From assembly GCA_022839625.1 (NCBI GenBank), contig JALHJL010000017.1:9410-70712 (forward strand): a stretch of DNA of 61,303 bases. Direction: 5' to 3'. Shown one piece after another: positions 26,186 to 35,084 of the stretch. This stretch comes from Phycisphaerales bacterium (GTDB lineage: Bacteria; Planctomycetota; Phycisphaerae; UBA1845; Fen-1342). The translations under genes and the position numbers were made by a program. The notes under the pieces were generated by a model. The model ran no database searches. It was not told where the DNA came from and saw nothing but the letters and a program-made list of their open reading frames with translations. How positions within the stretch are numbered: the stretch's first letter is position 1; each line of letters begins with the position of its first letter.

Positions 26186-27604
26186 CTACGTATCCAAGTA
26201 CAGCTGGTACTCGTACGGGTGCGGCCGGATCGCCATCGGTACGACCTCCGCCTGGCGCTTGACGTCGAGCCAGTGTTCGATAAACGACTCGCTGAAGACG
26301 TCGCCCTTGAGCAGGAAAGCGTGATCCTGTTCCAGCGCCGTCAGGGCATCCGCCAGTGAGCGCGGTACCGCTGCGAGGAGGCTTCGGAACTCACGGTCCT
26401 GTGTGGCGATGTTGACGTCGAAGGGGCCGAAGTTGTGCTGCGCGGGATCCAGCCTGGTCTCAACGCCGTCCAGCCCGGCCAGCAGCATCGCGGCAAGCGC
26501 CAGGTACACGTTGCACGTGAAGTCCGGCGGGCGATACTCGATGCGCTTGTCGTCCGGCGAGACGGCGTACTTGGGGACGCGGATCGCCGCCGAGCGGTTG
26601 GCCAGCGAGAAGAACAGGTTCACCGGCGCTTCGTAGCCCTCGACCAGCCGCTTGTACGAGTTGGTCGACGGGTTGGTCAGACCGGTCAGCGCGGCACCGT
26701 GCCGCAGCAGCCCGCTGGTATACTGAAGGGCCAGGTCGCTGAGGTTGGCGTAGTTTCTCTGGCGCTCGTCAAAGAACAGGGGGTGCCCGTTCTTCGTCAG
26801 CCGCTGGTGCACGTGCATCCCGTTGCCGGCCTCTCCGAAGACCGGCTTGGGCATGAAGGTCGCAATCCGGCCGTGTTTGCGAGCAATATTCTTGACAACG
26901 TACTTGATGATGAGGGCTTGGTCCGCCGCGCGCACCAGGGGCGCCAGGTCCACCTCGATCTCGCATTGGCCGGACGCACCGACCTCGTGGTGGTGGTAGC
27001 GGACGGCGATGCCCATCGACTCCAGGATCAGTGCGATCTCCGAACGCAGGTCGTGAAAGTGCTCGCTCGGCGGCACGCGGAAGTAGCCGCCCTTGTGCGG
27101 AATCGCCGGCGTCGCACCGTCGGGCTCGATCTCCGAGCATTGAATGTTGATCTCGGTGTGATACGCCTCGTGAGTTACGTCCACCCGGTCGAACACGTGG
27201 AACTCGAACTCCGGTCCCATCCAGGACTCGTCGGCGATGCCGGTTGCCCGCATGAACGCCACCGCCTTCCGCGCGATTGTCCGCGGGTCGCCCTTGAAGG
27301 GTACGTGCGTGTCGGCGGTGACCGTGTCGCACAGGAAGCTGATGGTGGGCCGATCCCAGAACGGGTCCAGGAACGCCGTCTCGGGCTGCGGCAGAGCACT
27401 CACATCGCCGCTTTCGACCGTGCTGAACCCGGCCCCGGACGAACCGTCGTACCCAACCCCTTCTTCGAAGTGTTTCTGGGTGAAGTGGCGCGCCGGGATG
27501 GTGATGTGGAGCCACTGGCCCGACAGGCCAACGATCTTCAAGTCCACCATCGCTATTTCTTTGTCCTTGATGTACTTAAGCGCGTCGGAAACAGAGGCGA
27601 ACAT
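26186..27604 (-). CDS. glnA: Type I glutamine synthetase
   Basis: A 472-residue enzyme that makes glutamine from glutamate, ammonia and ATP in the cytoplasm. Signatures seen are YDGSSGAGFSTVESGD (N-terminal beta-grasp), GPEFEFHVFD (metal-binding Glu), HHHEVGASGQCEIEVD (metal/ammonium region), NPSTNSYKRLVEGYEAP (substrate loop) and the C-terminal HPYEYQLYLD. The length is typical of GSI (about 440-470). The region that aligns with the adenylylation loop NLYDLPPEE of enterobacterial GSI reads GPFDVNIAT here, so the modifiable Tyr appears to be Phe. The start has GGGAG eight bases upstream. It is transcribed alone, divergent from a secreted protein. Confidence 0.95.
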   Translation of the reverse strand: MFASVSDALKYIKDKEIAMVDLKIVGLSGQWLHITIPARHFTQKHFEEGVGYDGSSGAGFSTVESGDVSALPQPETAFLDPFWDRPTISFLCDTVTADTHVPFKGDPRTIARKAVAFMRATGIADESWMGPEFEFHVFDRVDVTHEAYHTEINIQCSEIEPDGATPAIPHKGGYFRVPPSEHFHDLRSEIALILESMGIAVRYHHHEVGASGQCEIEVDLAPLVRAADQALIIKYVVKNIARKHGRIATFMPKPVFGEAGNGMHVHQRLTKNGHPLFFDERQRNYANLSDLALQYTSGLLRHGAALTGLTNPSTNSYKRLVEGYEAPVNLFFSLANRSAAIRVPKYAVSPDDKRIEYRPPDFTCNVYLALAAMLLAGLDGVETRLDPAQHNFGPFDVNIATQDREFRSLLAAVPRSLADALTALEQDHAFLLKGDVFSESFIEHWLDVKRQAEVVPMAIRPHPYEYQLYLDT

Positions 27605-27735
27605 GGTGCGATCTCCCTGCAGATGCCGGCGTCATAGTAGCGGCAACCCCACTCCCATGCACGTCGCGTGCCGCGCCGTGGCGGCCGAAGCCGATTCCGT
27701 ACGCCGGGTCCGCTGCCACAGGTCCGATCCTGGGC

Positions 27736-27741
27736 TATATT
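27736..27741 (+). promoter_or_regulatory. Possible -10 element before the secreted TIM-barrel-like gene
   Basis: TATATT lies 32 bp before the ATG at 27773, with only a weak -35 (GCCACA) 17 bp upstream. It is offered as a candidate only. Confidence 0.25.
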
Positions 27742-27772
27742 GCCTGGTCGCGGACCACGCGCAGGAACCCGC

Positions 27773-29656
27773 ATGAACCCTCGTGCACTCATCGCTTCTT
27801 CCGTCTTCCTGTTGGCCGCCGGTGTGCTGCCAACCGCCGCACAGAGCACGCAGGCAGCGCCGGGCGAGCTGGGCGGTTCGTTGCAGGGCCGCGGTGAGGC
27901 GGCCGGCTACAGGGTCCGCGGTGCATACCTTTCGTCGAACGATCTGGCGCTCCTGGAACCCGCGGTGCGGGCCGGCATTGACACGCTCGTCGTCGGGTTT
28001 CGCGGCATGCGGGCCCCGCTCGATGCCACGAACCATCAGGCGCTGATATCGTGGGCAACCACGTGTGAGCGCCACGGCCTTGCCTTCTGGCCGGTCGTCC
28101 ACTACTTCAGTGCGTTCGAGCCAGCCTGGGTGGGACCATATCCCCGGTACGTCAACGGCGACGGCGACCGTGCCCGACATACGCCGTGTCCGCTCGACGA
28201 GGGCTTCTGGCGCCGCTCGGCCGAGGCCCGTGTGCTAGAGCTGGCCGCGCTTAGCAGGCAGTATCCAATCACGGGGATCGTGCTGGATCCGGAGTTATAC
28301 GACGCCGACCTGGTTCACTTCGTCAACGTCTGCTACTGCGGCGACTGTGTGGCGCGCACGCTCCAGGATGCCGGGCAGGGTGCGTTGCCGCCCTACCCGG
28401 ACGCGCGTCGCGAGTGGCTGGCCGGCCGCGGCCTGCTGGAGCGGCACTATGACGTGGCGCGGCAGACTATGCGGCGGATGGCGGAGCAGACACGGGGGCG
28501 CGTCGCTGCGATCGCCCCCGGGCTGCTGATCGGCGCGTGCGCCATCGACCAGGGACAGCCGCTCGCGGAGGGAATGGTGCTGGGGTTCGGCCGGCCCGAC
28601 CGGCCCGTGTGGGTGTTCAGCGAGTCGACGTACATCCCCGGCTACACGGCCTACGTGCGCCAGGCGCAGCAGCGGATGCAGCAAGCGGGCGGACATGCGC
28701 GGATGCTGTGCGGCATATGGCAGAGCAAGTTTCCGCCGTGGGCGCTGGCGGCGCACTTGTACGAATGCGCCCGGAATTCGTCCGGCTACTGGGTCTACAC
28801 GCTCGAGACGTTCCGCCGGCCGGACTACTCGCCACTGCGGGGCCCGGCCGAGGAATACTGGGCCGCCATTCGGCGGGCGAACGACGAGCTGGAACGTTTT
28901 GCGGCTGACCCGCACTACGCGACGACGTTGCAGATCGAGCCCTTCGTGCTGCCGCCTGAGCCGGTCACTTCGCGCGGCGTCGAGCAACTGAATCTCGTGC
29001 CCCTGTCGCCGCCGACGGGGCAGGCCATCCCGCCGGCGTATTGGCGGGGTAACAACATCTTCTACCTTTACGGAACGGCCGGTCGGCAGATCACCTTCCC
29101 CGTGCGCCTCGAGCCGGTCGGCCAGAATCGCGACGGCGCTCAGTACCTGCTCGTCGCGCCGGACGGTCGTGTGGAGATGCGCGGCGACCTGTTGGAGGTT
29201 GGCAGGCCGGTCGAGGTGGAGTTCCATGCTGCGCAGGCGGGGTTGTACGCGCTGGTCGTGGGCGCGGGAAGGAACGTGATTCAGGTCGCCGGGAGCCAGC
29301 CGTACGCCGTCGCCGCCAACCCGGCCACGCCGGCCCGGCTGTTCATCTTCATCCCGCCGCTCCTCTTGCTGACCCGGCCCGAGGCGCGGCAAGTGACGCT
29401 CGAGCTGGGCGTTCCGGGAGAAGCGGAGCGCGTCCGGGTCGTGATCAGCCAAGGTGGCCAGGTTCGGTTTGAACAGGTGCTGGCCGACGTGCGGAAGGCC
29501 GTGGTGCCCATCGACCCTGCGCCCGCAGACCGCATCCTGAAGCTCGACGTGCAGCGCGTGCCCGGCGCAGTCCGCGAGAACTTTTCCCTGGCAGTCGTGA
29601 GCGGTGCGTATCCGTTTGTGGCCCTGTCGCCGGAAGGGCTGGTGTGCGAGCCTTGA
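27773..29656 (+). CDS. Secreted protein with a glycoside-hydrolase-like (TIM-barrel) domain
   Basis: A 627-residue exported protein. The signal peptide is MNPRALIASSVFLLAAGVL with likely cleavage after TAAQ. The middle resembles (beta/alpha)8 glycoside-hydrolase-like proteins: GIDTLVVGF, FWPVVHY, ITGIVLDPELYDAD with an acidic pair, VNVCYCGDCVARTL, PVWVFSESTY and SGYWVYTLETF. The C-terminal ~200 residues look beta-rich. No exact family is recognised and the substrate is unknown, so hydrolase activity is inferred from fold-like spacing only. I chose the ATG at 27773 because it gives a normal signal peptide; the frame is open upstream. Confidence 0.65.
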   Translation: MNPRALIASSVFLLAAGVLPTAAQSTQAAPGELGGSLQGRGEAAGYRVRGAYLSSNDLALLEPAVRAGIDTLVVGFRGMRAPLDATNHQALISWATTCERHGLAFWPVVHYFSAFEPAWVGPYPRYVNGDGDRARHTPCPLDEGFWRRSAEARVLELAALSRQYPITGIVLDPELYDADLVHFVNVCYCGDCVARTLQDAGQGALPPYPDARREWLAGRGLLERHYDVARQTMRRMAEQTRGRVAAIAPGLLIGACAIDQGQPLAEGMVLGFGRPDRPVWVFSESTYIPGYTAYVRQAQQRMQQAGGHARMLCGIWQSKFPPWALAAHLYECARNSSGYWVYTLETFRRPDYSPLRGPAEEYWAAIRRANDELERFAADPHYATTLQIEPFVLPPEPVTSRGVEQLNLVPLSPPTGQAIPPAYWRGNNIFYLYGTAGRQITFPVRLEPVGQNRDGAQYLLVAPDGRVEMRGDLLEVGRPVEVEFHAAQAGLYALVVGAGRNVIQVAGSQPYAVAANPATPARLFIFIPPLLLLTRPEARQVTLELGVPGEAERVRVVISQGGQVRFEQVLADVRKAVVPIDPAPADRILKLDVQRVPGAVRENFSLAVVSGAYPFVALSPEGLVCEP

Positions 29657-29699
29657 ACGAGACGCGGGGGGAACGGGAACGACGCGGGCGGCGTCCGCG

Positions 29700-30074
29700 C
29701 TATTCGTATCCCAGCTCCTCCAAACGGTCCTCGTCGAGCCCGAAATGGTGGCCGATTTCGTGCAGCACGGTGATGCGGATCTCGTCCACCAGCTCCTCCC
29801 ACGACTCGCACATCTCGCACAGGTTGTCCCGGAAGACAAGAATCAGGTCGGGCAGCGGAACCGCCCTGCCCTCCGGCCCCTTGTCTTCCAGCGGCACGCC
29901 GATGTAGAAGCCCAGCACGTCCTCGGGAATCTCGTGTTCCCGCATGAGGGCGGCATCCGGCCGGTCCCGCACTTCGACCGCGACGTTCTCGAGGTAGCGC
30001 TGGAACTGGGCGGGCAGGTCGGCGAGCGCTTGCTCCACGGCGCGGTCGAAATCGGCTCTCGAAACACGTATCAT
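29700..30074 (-). CDS. Zincin-like metallopeptidase (DUF1025 / PF06262 type)
   Basis: A 124-residue small zincin. It starts MIRVSRADFDRAVEQAL and contains LPDLILVFRDNL, DEIRITVLHEIGHHFGLDE and a final LEELGYE. The HExxHxxGxxE pattern supplies two zinc His and the catalytic Glu. This family is widespread, short and of uncertain substrate. The ATG at 30074 was chosen because residues before it have no homology-like character and overlap the neighbouring start region. It lies convergent to the preceding secreted-protein gene, 43 bp from it. Confidence 0.88.
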   Translation of the reverse strand: MIRVSRADFDRAVEQALADLPAQFQRYLENVAVEVRDRPDAALMREHEIPEDVLGFYIGVPLEDKGPEGRAVPLPDLILVFRDNLCEMCESWEELVDEIRITVLHEIGHHFGLDEDRLEELGYE

Positions 30075-30159
30075 GGCGGCGGGTTGCCTCGGGTCGCCAG
30101 GCGAGTGTCTGGCAAGCCAAGTATAGGTGACCGTCGTGAGCCAGCCAATCGGAGTTGCC

Positions 30160-31248
30160 ATGCCAGCGACCGCACGTTCTTCACTTCAGGTCAAGGCCCG
30201 AATTCGTCCCGGCCGGCGAACGGAGGTCCGGTCGGCCCGCCAAACCCTGCGCGGCCCCACGCCGCTGGGCCGCACCCTTTGGGCCGCCCTGCCGCTGCTC
30301 CTTTCCGGCTGCGGCCCCGCGTCGTTCCTGATCACGCCCGTCAGCACCAAGCAGGCCCTGACGGAGGAGGTCGTGCTGCGCGAAAGTGCCTGGGCCACGC
30401 AGAAGATTGCGCTCATCGACGTCGACGGCATCCTCCAGAACGCCCGGCCCACCACGCTATTGGGCACGGCCGGCGAGAACCCCGTCTCGCTGCTGGCCGA
30501 GAAGCTCGACAGGGCCGCCGAGGACAAGAACGTCCGCGCGGTCGTGCTACGCATCAACTCGCCGGGCGGCGGCGCCACGGCGACGGACCTCATGTACAAC
30601 GAGCTGTGCCGGTTTCGCCAGCGCTCGGGCAAACCCGTGATCGCGGTGCTGCTGGATGTCGGCGCGTCAGGCGGCTACTACCTTGCGTGCGGGGCCGACC
30701 GGATTTACGCCCTGCCCACGACCATTACGGGCAGCATCGGCGTGGTCATGATCGCGCCGGAGCTGTCCGGCACGATGCAGAAGATCGGCCTGCGGGTGAA
30801 CGTCATCAAGAGCGGCGAGCTGAAGGACATGGGCTCGCTGTTCCGCGAAATGAGCGCGCAGGACCGGGCCGTGTTCCAGGGTCTGATCGACGGCATGTAC
30901 GGCCGGTTCCTCGACGTCGTCGCCTCGGCCCGCAGCGGGGTCGAGCGGGAGCGCCTGCCGCAGCTTGCCGACGGGCGCGTGTTCCTCGGGACGGAGGCCA
31001 AACAGCTCGGCCTCGTCGATGAGGTCGGCACCCTGCGCGATGCGCTGTCCGCGGCCAAGACCGCCTGCGGGCTGGCGGACATCAATGTCAAGGTCGTGCA
31101 GTACGGCCGGCCGCTGGCGTACCGCCCGAACATCTACGCGCATTACGACCAGCCGCCGGGCCAGGTGAATCTCGTCAACGTCCGCCTCCCCGATTGGCTC
31201 GCCAGCCCGTCGCCGCAGCTCATGTACATCTGGGCGCCGGGATGGTAG
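30160..31248 (+). CDS. Signal peptide peptidase SppA-like S49 protease, lipoprotein form
   Basis: A 362-residue S49 serine peptidase. After a long basic N-region it has a hydrophobic segment ending in a lipobox (LLLSGCG), so it is probably a lipid-anchored periplasmic protein. The core shows KIALIDVDGIL, VVLRINSPGGG, DVGASGGYYLACGADRIYA with the nucleophile Ser, GSIGVV, and KSGELKDMGS with the general-base Lys. SppA enzymes clear cleaved signal peptides from membranes. The ATG at 30160 has GGAG six bases upstream; GTGs at 30127 and 30136 are in frame. Two genes downstream follow closely in the same direction. Confidence 0.85.
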   Translation: MPATARSSLQVKARIRPGRRTEVRSARQTLRGPTPLGRTLWAALPLLLSGCGPASFLITPVSTKQALTEEVVLRESAWATQKIALIDVDGILQNARPTTLLGTAGENPVSLLAEKLDRAAEDKNVRAVVLRINSPGGGATATDLMYNELCRFRQRSGKPVIAVLLDVGASGGYYLACGADRIYALPTTITGSIGVVMIAPELSGTMQKIGLRVNVIKSGELKDMGSLFREMSAQDRAVFQGLIDGMYGRFLDVVASARSGVERERLPQLADGRVFLGTEAKQLGLVDEVGTLRDALSAAKTACGLADINVKVVQYGRPLAYRPNIYAHYDQPPGQVNLVNVRLPDWLASPSPQLMYIWAPGW

Positions 31249-31342
31249 CGACGCTTCGTGTCCGTGCGCAAGAGTGAAGAGCGTGGATAGGACCCTCCCC
31301 TTGACCCCTCCCTGAGAAGGAGGGGGATTCCAAAGTGGACAG

Positions 31343-31927
31343 ATGGTTGTCCTGATCGACAACTACGATTCGTTCACGCACAACCTCGTCCAGCGCATCG
31401 GCGAGGTCGCGCCGGATATCGAAATCCACGTTTACCGCAATGACCAGGTCACGCTCGCCCAGCTCGAGGCCGAGCGGCCCGACCACGTCGTCATCTCACC
31501 CGGGCCTTGTACGCCGCGCGAGGCCGGCATCAGCAACGACGTCGTCCGCCGCTTCGCGGGGCGTGTGCCGCTGCTCGGAGTCTGCCTCGGCCACCAGTGC
31601 ATCGCCTACGTACACGGAGCGGAGATCATTCGCGCACCGCGGATCATGCACGGCAAGACCAGCCTGGTCCGCCACGACGAACAGGGTATCTTCCGCGCCG
31701 TCCCCAATCCGTTCGAGGCCACGCGCTACCACTCGCTGATCATTCGCCCTGGCACGCTGCCCGCCGACTTCATCATCAGCGCCGCGTGCGAAGACGATCC
31801 GACGGAGATCATGGCGATCCGGCACCGTCGATGGCCCGTGGACGGCGTCCAGTTTCACCCCGAGAGCTTTCTGACCACCGTCGGGCACAAGCTGCTTGCG
31901 AATTTCCTCGGAATCGAGTACCGGTAG
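31343..31927 (+). CDS. Class I glutamine amidotransferase, TrpG/PabA type
   Basis: A 194-residue glutaminase subunit. Motifs are VVLIDNYDSFTHNL, VISPGPCTPREAG, the nucleophile in LGVCLGHQCI, and the His-Glu pair in VDGVQFHPES. It releases ammonia from glutamine for anthranilate (TrpE) or aminodeoxychorismate (PabB) synthesis. No partner subunit is in the window, so the pathway cannot be fixed; many bacteria use one such subunit for both. Length is normal. A G/C-tract repeat lies just upstream (about 31287-31331). Confidence 0.9.
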   Translation: MVVLIDNYDSFTHNLVQRIGEVAPDIEIHVYRNDQVTLAQLEAERPDHVVISPGPCTPREAGISNDVVRRFAGRVPLLGVCLGHQCIAYVHGAEIIRAPRIMHGKTSLVRHDEQGIFRAVPNPFEATRYHSLIIRPGTLPADFIISAACEDDPTEIMAIRHRRWPVDGVQFHPESFLTTVGHKLLANFLGIEYR

Positions 31928-31930
31928 GAC

Positions 31931-32542
31931 ATGCGGCCCGAGCGGTGCGACATTCTCACGAGAGGGCCGGCTTGGCGGCCGGCGGTCGCGGCCTTCGCCG
32001 TCACGGTCGTCGCCGGCTTGCTTGCCGGGTGCGCCCCTCAGAACCCCGCCATCACAGCCAAGCCCACCCTCGCGGAACTGCCGGAGATTCCACACCTCGA
32101 GCGCACGATTCCGGTCGCGGTGGCCGTGGAGGGTCAGCGGCACGAATCGCGTGTACACCTTGTTCCGGACTTCAAAGAGCCGGAACTGACGGCGGATGAG
32201 CAACAGGCGCTCGGCATCGAGCCGATCCGGTTTAAGTTTCTCCCATACAGCGACTTAGCGCCGCCGGTCGGATCGTCCGTCGGCCCCTGGTACACCCGTG
32301 TTGAGACTGCCGCCGACAACTATGCCCCGATCGGAGGAGTCTACGAGACGCGCACGCGGAGCGTCGGCGTCTTGGGCACGGGGGAGGCGATGACGGGGCG
32401 CGACCGGCTGGCTTGCCGGGTGAGCGGGAGTTACGCGGCGGGGCGACCCGCGGTGCTGAGCGGCCCGCCGGTCGCCATCGTGGTTGAGACTGACACCGCG
32501 GCCAGCAGCGTGGCGGGCAGGAAGCCCCGCGACGAGCCATAG
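31931..32542 (+). CDS. Hypothetical lipoprotein
   Basis: A 203-residue protein of no recognised family. Residues 17-35 form a hydrophobic export segment ending in the lipobox GLLAGC, so lipid anchoring is predicted. The rest is polar, with no catalytic motif seen. The ATG is four bases after the trpG-like stop, so it is probably co-transcribed. The stop is followed after two bases by a ~95-bp terminal-inverted-repeat element. Confidence 0.65.
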   Translation: MRPERCDILTRGPAWRPAVAAFAVTVVAGLLAGCAPQNPAITAKPTLAELPEIPHLERTIPVAVAVEGQRHESRVHLVPDFKEPELTADEQQALGIEPIRFKFLPYSDLAPPVGSSVGPWYTRVETAADNYAPIGGVYETRTRSVGVLGTGEAMTGRDRLACRVSGSYAAGRPAVLSGPPVAIVVETDTAASSVAGRKPRDEP

Positions 32543-32544
32543 GC

Positions 32545-32639
32545 GTCCGCTGGAAAAGGGGGGCTGGCTCCGCGCCGGCGGGCTCTCGCGGTAGTGCTGT
32601 ATTGCTCGCTCGCGGTGCATGTCCCCCCCTTGCAGCGGA
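32545..32639 (-). repeat. ~95-bp terminal-inverted-repeat element, copy A
   Basis: Begins GTCCGCTGGAAAAGGGGGG and ends CCCCCCTTGCAGCGGAC, an imperfect terminal inverted repeat. The core GGCTCCGCGCCGGCGGGCTCTC is the reverse complement of the core in the copies at 34895 and 61003. No coding capacity. It starts two bases after the lipoprotein stop codon. Confidence 0.8.
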
Positions 32640-32680
32640 CCGATCGGCCGGCCGCCGCCGAAGAAAGACCCGTCTCGCAG

Positions 32681-32709
32681 TTGGCAGTGGGGTTGACGTT
32701 CGGGATAAT
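32681..32709 (+). promoter_or_regulatory. Near-consensus sigma-70 promoter of the peroxiredoxin gene
   Basis: TTGGCA (32681-32686), a 17-bp spacer and GATAAT (32704-32709); each hexamer matches five of six consensus bases. The predicted 5' leader is about 110 nt. It supports independent transcription of the peroxiredoxin gene. Confidence 0.65.
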
Positions 32710-32825
32710 CTGAAACCTGGAAGCGCAGAGGCCTGGAAGCCTCGCGAGCGCTGAGGTCTCGTCGGCAACGGGCCGGCGAAGGGTGCCTGTCAACCGACAT
32801 GTAGTTCTCCATTCGAGGGAGCGTC

Positions 32826-33662
32826 ATGGCAAAGAAGAAGGCCACTGTGGGCAGGACCAAGCGAGCCAAGGCCAGCAAGAAAAAGGCCGGCAAGAAGAAG
32901 ACCGCCCTCAAGCGCGGGAAGCGCGTCGTGAAGAAGGTCGCCAAGAAGAAAGTCGCGACGAAGAAGGTCGCACGCAAACCCGCGCGCAAGAAGGTGGTCA
33001 AGAAGGCCGTCAAGCGCGCCGCGAAGCCGGCGAAGGCGAAGCGCGCCGTGAAGGTCGTGGTCGCCAGGCCGAAGCGCCCGCGCCGCACCAAGCAGGCGCT
33101 GCCGCCGCGGATGACCGGTGCTGTGACACCGATCATCGAGGTGGAGCCGCTGGCCCCCGTCGCCGCAGCGCCCGCGCCGCGCGAGGCGCAGCCCGTGCCG
33201 TCGGCCGCCGGCCCTGCCGTGGGCGACTTCGCGCCGTACTTTGAATTGCCCGACGAGACCGGCTGCCTGCACAACCTGGCGCAGTACCGCGGCAAGAAAG
33301 TCGTCCTGTACTTCTACCCGAAGGACGACACCCCGGGCTGCACGACCGAAGCCTGCGGATTTCGGAACAGCCTCGGCGCATTCACGGACCGCGGGGCGGT
33401 CGTCCTGGGGGTCTCGCCGGACGCGGTGGACAGCCACGAGCGCTTCGCGCAGAAGTACAGCCTGACGTTCCCGCTTCTGGCCGATACCGACCATCGCGTA
33501 GCCGAAGCCTACGGCGTGTGGGTGGAGAAGGAGCGGATGGGCGAGAAGGTGATGGGCATCGCGCGGACGACGTTCCTGATCGACACCGACGGCCGGATCT
33601 CGCACATATTCCACGACGTGCGCCCCGACGGGCACGAGCAGGAGGTTCTGCAACACCTGTAA
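32826..33662 (+). CDS. PrxQ/BCP peroxiredoxin with a histone-H1-like N-terminal tail
   Basis: A 278-residue two-part protein. Residues 1-90 are a Lys/Ala/Arg/Val tail with KKA, KKVA and KRA-type repeats, like the C-terminal tail of eukaryotic H1 or bacterial H1-like proteins. Residues 95-130 are a Pro/Ala linker. Residues 131-278 are a complete atypical two-Cys peroxiredoxin of the BCP/PrxQ type, with VGDFAPYFELPDETG, YFYPKDDTPGCTTEACGFR (peroxidatic Cys172, resolving Cys177), and a C-terminal GIARTTFLIDTDG. It reduces hydroperoxides in the cytoplasm using thioredoxin-like donors (family knowledge). The tail suggests binding to DNA or RNA (inference). GAGGGAG precedes the ATG. Confidence 0.9.
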   Translation: MAKKKATVGRTKRAKASKKKAGKKKTALKRGKRVVKKVAKKKVATKKVARKPARKKVVKKAVKRAAKPAKAKRAVKVVVARPKRPRRTKQALPPRMTGAVTPIIEVEPLAPVAAAPAPREAQPVPSAAGPAVGDFAPYFELPDETGCLHNLAQYRGKKVVLYFYPKDDTPGCTTEACGFRNSLGAFTDRGAVVLGVSPDAVDSHERFAQKYSLTFPLLADTDHRVAEAYGVWVEKERMGEKVMGIARTTFLIDTDGRISHIFHDVRPDGHEQEVLQHL

Positions 33663-34326
33663 CAGCCTGCACCCCGAGTTCCGAACCGTGGTCGCTCCAG
33701 GGGCGCCATCCGAACGCGAAGCGCCAGCGAGCGCGCGGGCTGCCCGCGTGCCACCGGTGGGGTTGTGGCGGCGTGTTACTATCATGTCAGTGGCGCACCG
33801 ATGGGCCACAGGAGCGCAGCGCCGAACCTGAGCTCGCCGCAGCGAGTCGCCTGTAGCGACCTGCCCGCCGTGGCCGGTGTCTGGTGTTCGGCCACAAACG
33901 TAGGGCCGGGCCCCGCACGCACCGTCCGCTTGTCTCGCTCGGCATGTAGCGGGCGGCGCCTCGCCGGCCGAGCCGGCGCGGCCCCGCGTAACGATGCTCG
34001 TGCGAGAATCCCTTCTCGCACAGCGGATCGCCGGGATTCCGGTCCCGCGACAGGTTGCGGGAAGGGATTCCCGCCGCTGTGGGTGCGAGAAGGGATTCGC
34101 GCGATTCGCGCAGCAGGTAGCGGGCGTGGCGCGAGAAGGGATTCTCGCGGCAGCGGTCCTTCTGTGGGTGCGAGAAGGGATTCTCGCGCGAGCGGTGGCA
34201 GCGGTGGCGGGGGGGCGCCCACCCCACCCAGTAGCGGCCGGCGGCTCGCCGGGATTCTCGCACGCCGGCCCACGGGATTCCCATCCCACAGCTCGCCACG
34301 CGCTCTGGCCCACGAAGCGCCGCGGG
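33663..34326. repeat. Intergenic region with inverted copies of the 5.4-kb hairpin repeat
   Basis: No gene is supported. From about 33995 to 34285 there are several GCGAGAA-TCCC-TTCTCGC hairpins and fragments of the 100-bp unit from 5392-5678, mostly in the opposite orientation, plus GC-rich CGGCGGCTCGCCGGG-type text. The first ~120 bases after the peroxiredoxin gene hold no clear terminator. Confidence 0.7.
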
Positions 34327-34728
34327 CTACCGGTGGAGCAGTTCCGCGATCTTCTCCAGGAGCTGCTTCGGCGAAACGGGCTTGTCGAAGTAGGCGTCGA
34401 CGTACATGGCGGCCAGGTCCGCCGCCGTCTGCGGCCGAAAGTCCAATCCGACCGCGCTCGTCACCGCCGTCGCGAGGATGATCGGCACGTCGGCGAAGCG
34501 CGGGTCTTGCTTGATCTGCCGCGCGAGCGAGAACCCGGAATCGAGGTTGTTCATCATCAGGTCGGTGATCACCAGGGCGGGCTTCTCGCCGGCCATGCGC
34601 TGCCACGCATCCCTGGGATCGGTGCAGCAGACGACGCGATAGCCCTTGGGCTCCAGGATCTGCCGGTTGATCTCGAGAAAATCCTCGTCGTCGTCGATGA
34701 GCAGAATCAAGGGACCGGGGGTCGTCAT
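34327..34728 (-). CDS. Single-domain response regulator (CheY-like receiver)
   Basis: A 133-residue receiver domain with no output domain. It has the acidic pocket LILLIDDDEDF, the phosphorylatable Asp in ALVITDLMMNN, the Thr/Ser switch in VPIILATAV, and the Lys in YFDKPVSPKQLL. The ATG at 34728 gives the family start; the upstream frame is not receiver-like. It may act by protein-protein contact with a kinase or target elsewhere, as no kinase is adjacent. Confidence 0.9.
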   Translation of the reverse strand: MTTPGPLILLIDDDEDFLEINRQILEPKGYRVVCCTDPRDAWQRMAGEKPALVITDLMMNNLDSGFSLARQIKQDPRFADVPIILATAVTSAVGLDFRPQTAADLAAMYVDAYFDKPVSPKQLLEKIAELLHR

Positions 34729-35084
34729 GCGTTCATTCTCGCAGGTTCGCACGTCCTCGCAAGCTTCGGCGACCGAGCAGCCCTCGGCCGCCGGGGTCAG
34801 CCGCACGCCGGCGTCCCGTCGATCGCCGATACGCAGCCGGGCCGCCAGGTTCTCAGCGCGGACGGGCAGGTCGCTCGCCCGCGCTGGTCTGTGTGTCCGT
34901 TGAAGAAAGGGTACAGGCACCGCGAGACAACTACGCAGCGCTGCCGCGAAAGCCCGCCGGCGCGGAGCCGGTCCCCTTTCTTTCAACGGGCCGTTATCCG
35001 GCCTTCACGTCGGCCGACTCGGGGGCCGGCCGCTACCGATCGACGGACCGTCGGCCGCTGCCCGCCGGCCACCGAAGTCCGGCG
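34729..35084. other. Intergenic region carrying a TIR element
   Basis: The 356 bp between the response-regulator start and the hydA end, both on the minus strand. It contains the ~95-bp element at 34895-34990 and GC-rich GGCCGCTAC text. No gene is supported. The element could terminate the long hydrogenase transcript. Confidence 0.6.
34895..34990 (+). repeat. ~95-bp terminal-inverted-repeat element, copy B
   Basis: GTCCGTTGAAGAAAGGGTAC at the left and GTCCCCTTTCTTTCAACGGG at the right form terminal inverted repeats. Inside are GCACCGCGAG and CCGCGAAAGCCCGCCGGCGC, shared with the other copies. It lies about 95 bp beyond the hydA stop. Confidence 0.85.

Noticed and set aside
27605..27660. Sigma-54 promoter upstream of glnA
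   Set aside because: No TGGCAC-N5-TTGCA match was found; only a weak TACTAT-like -10 is present.
34893..34990. Short peptide frame inside the TIR element
   Set aside because: The same peptide-like text appears wherever the element occurs, so it is a repeat by-product and not a gene.
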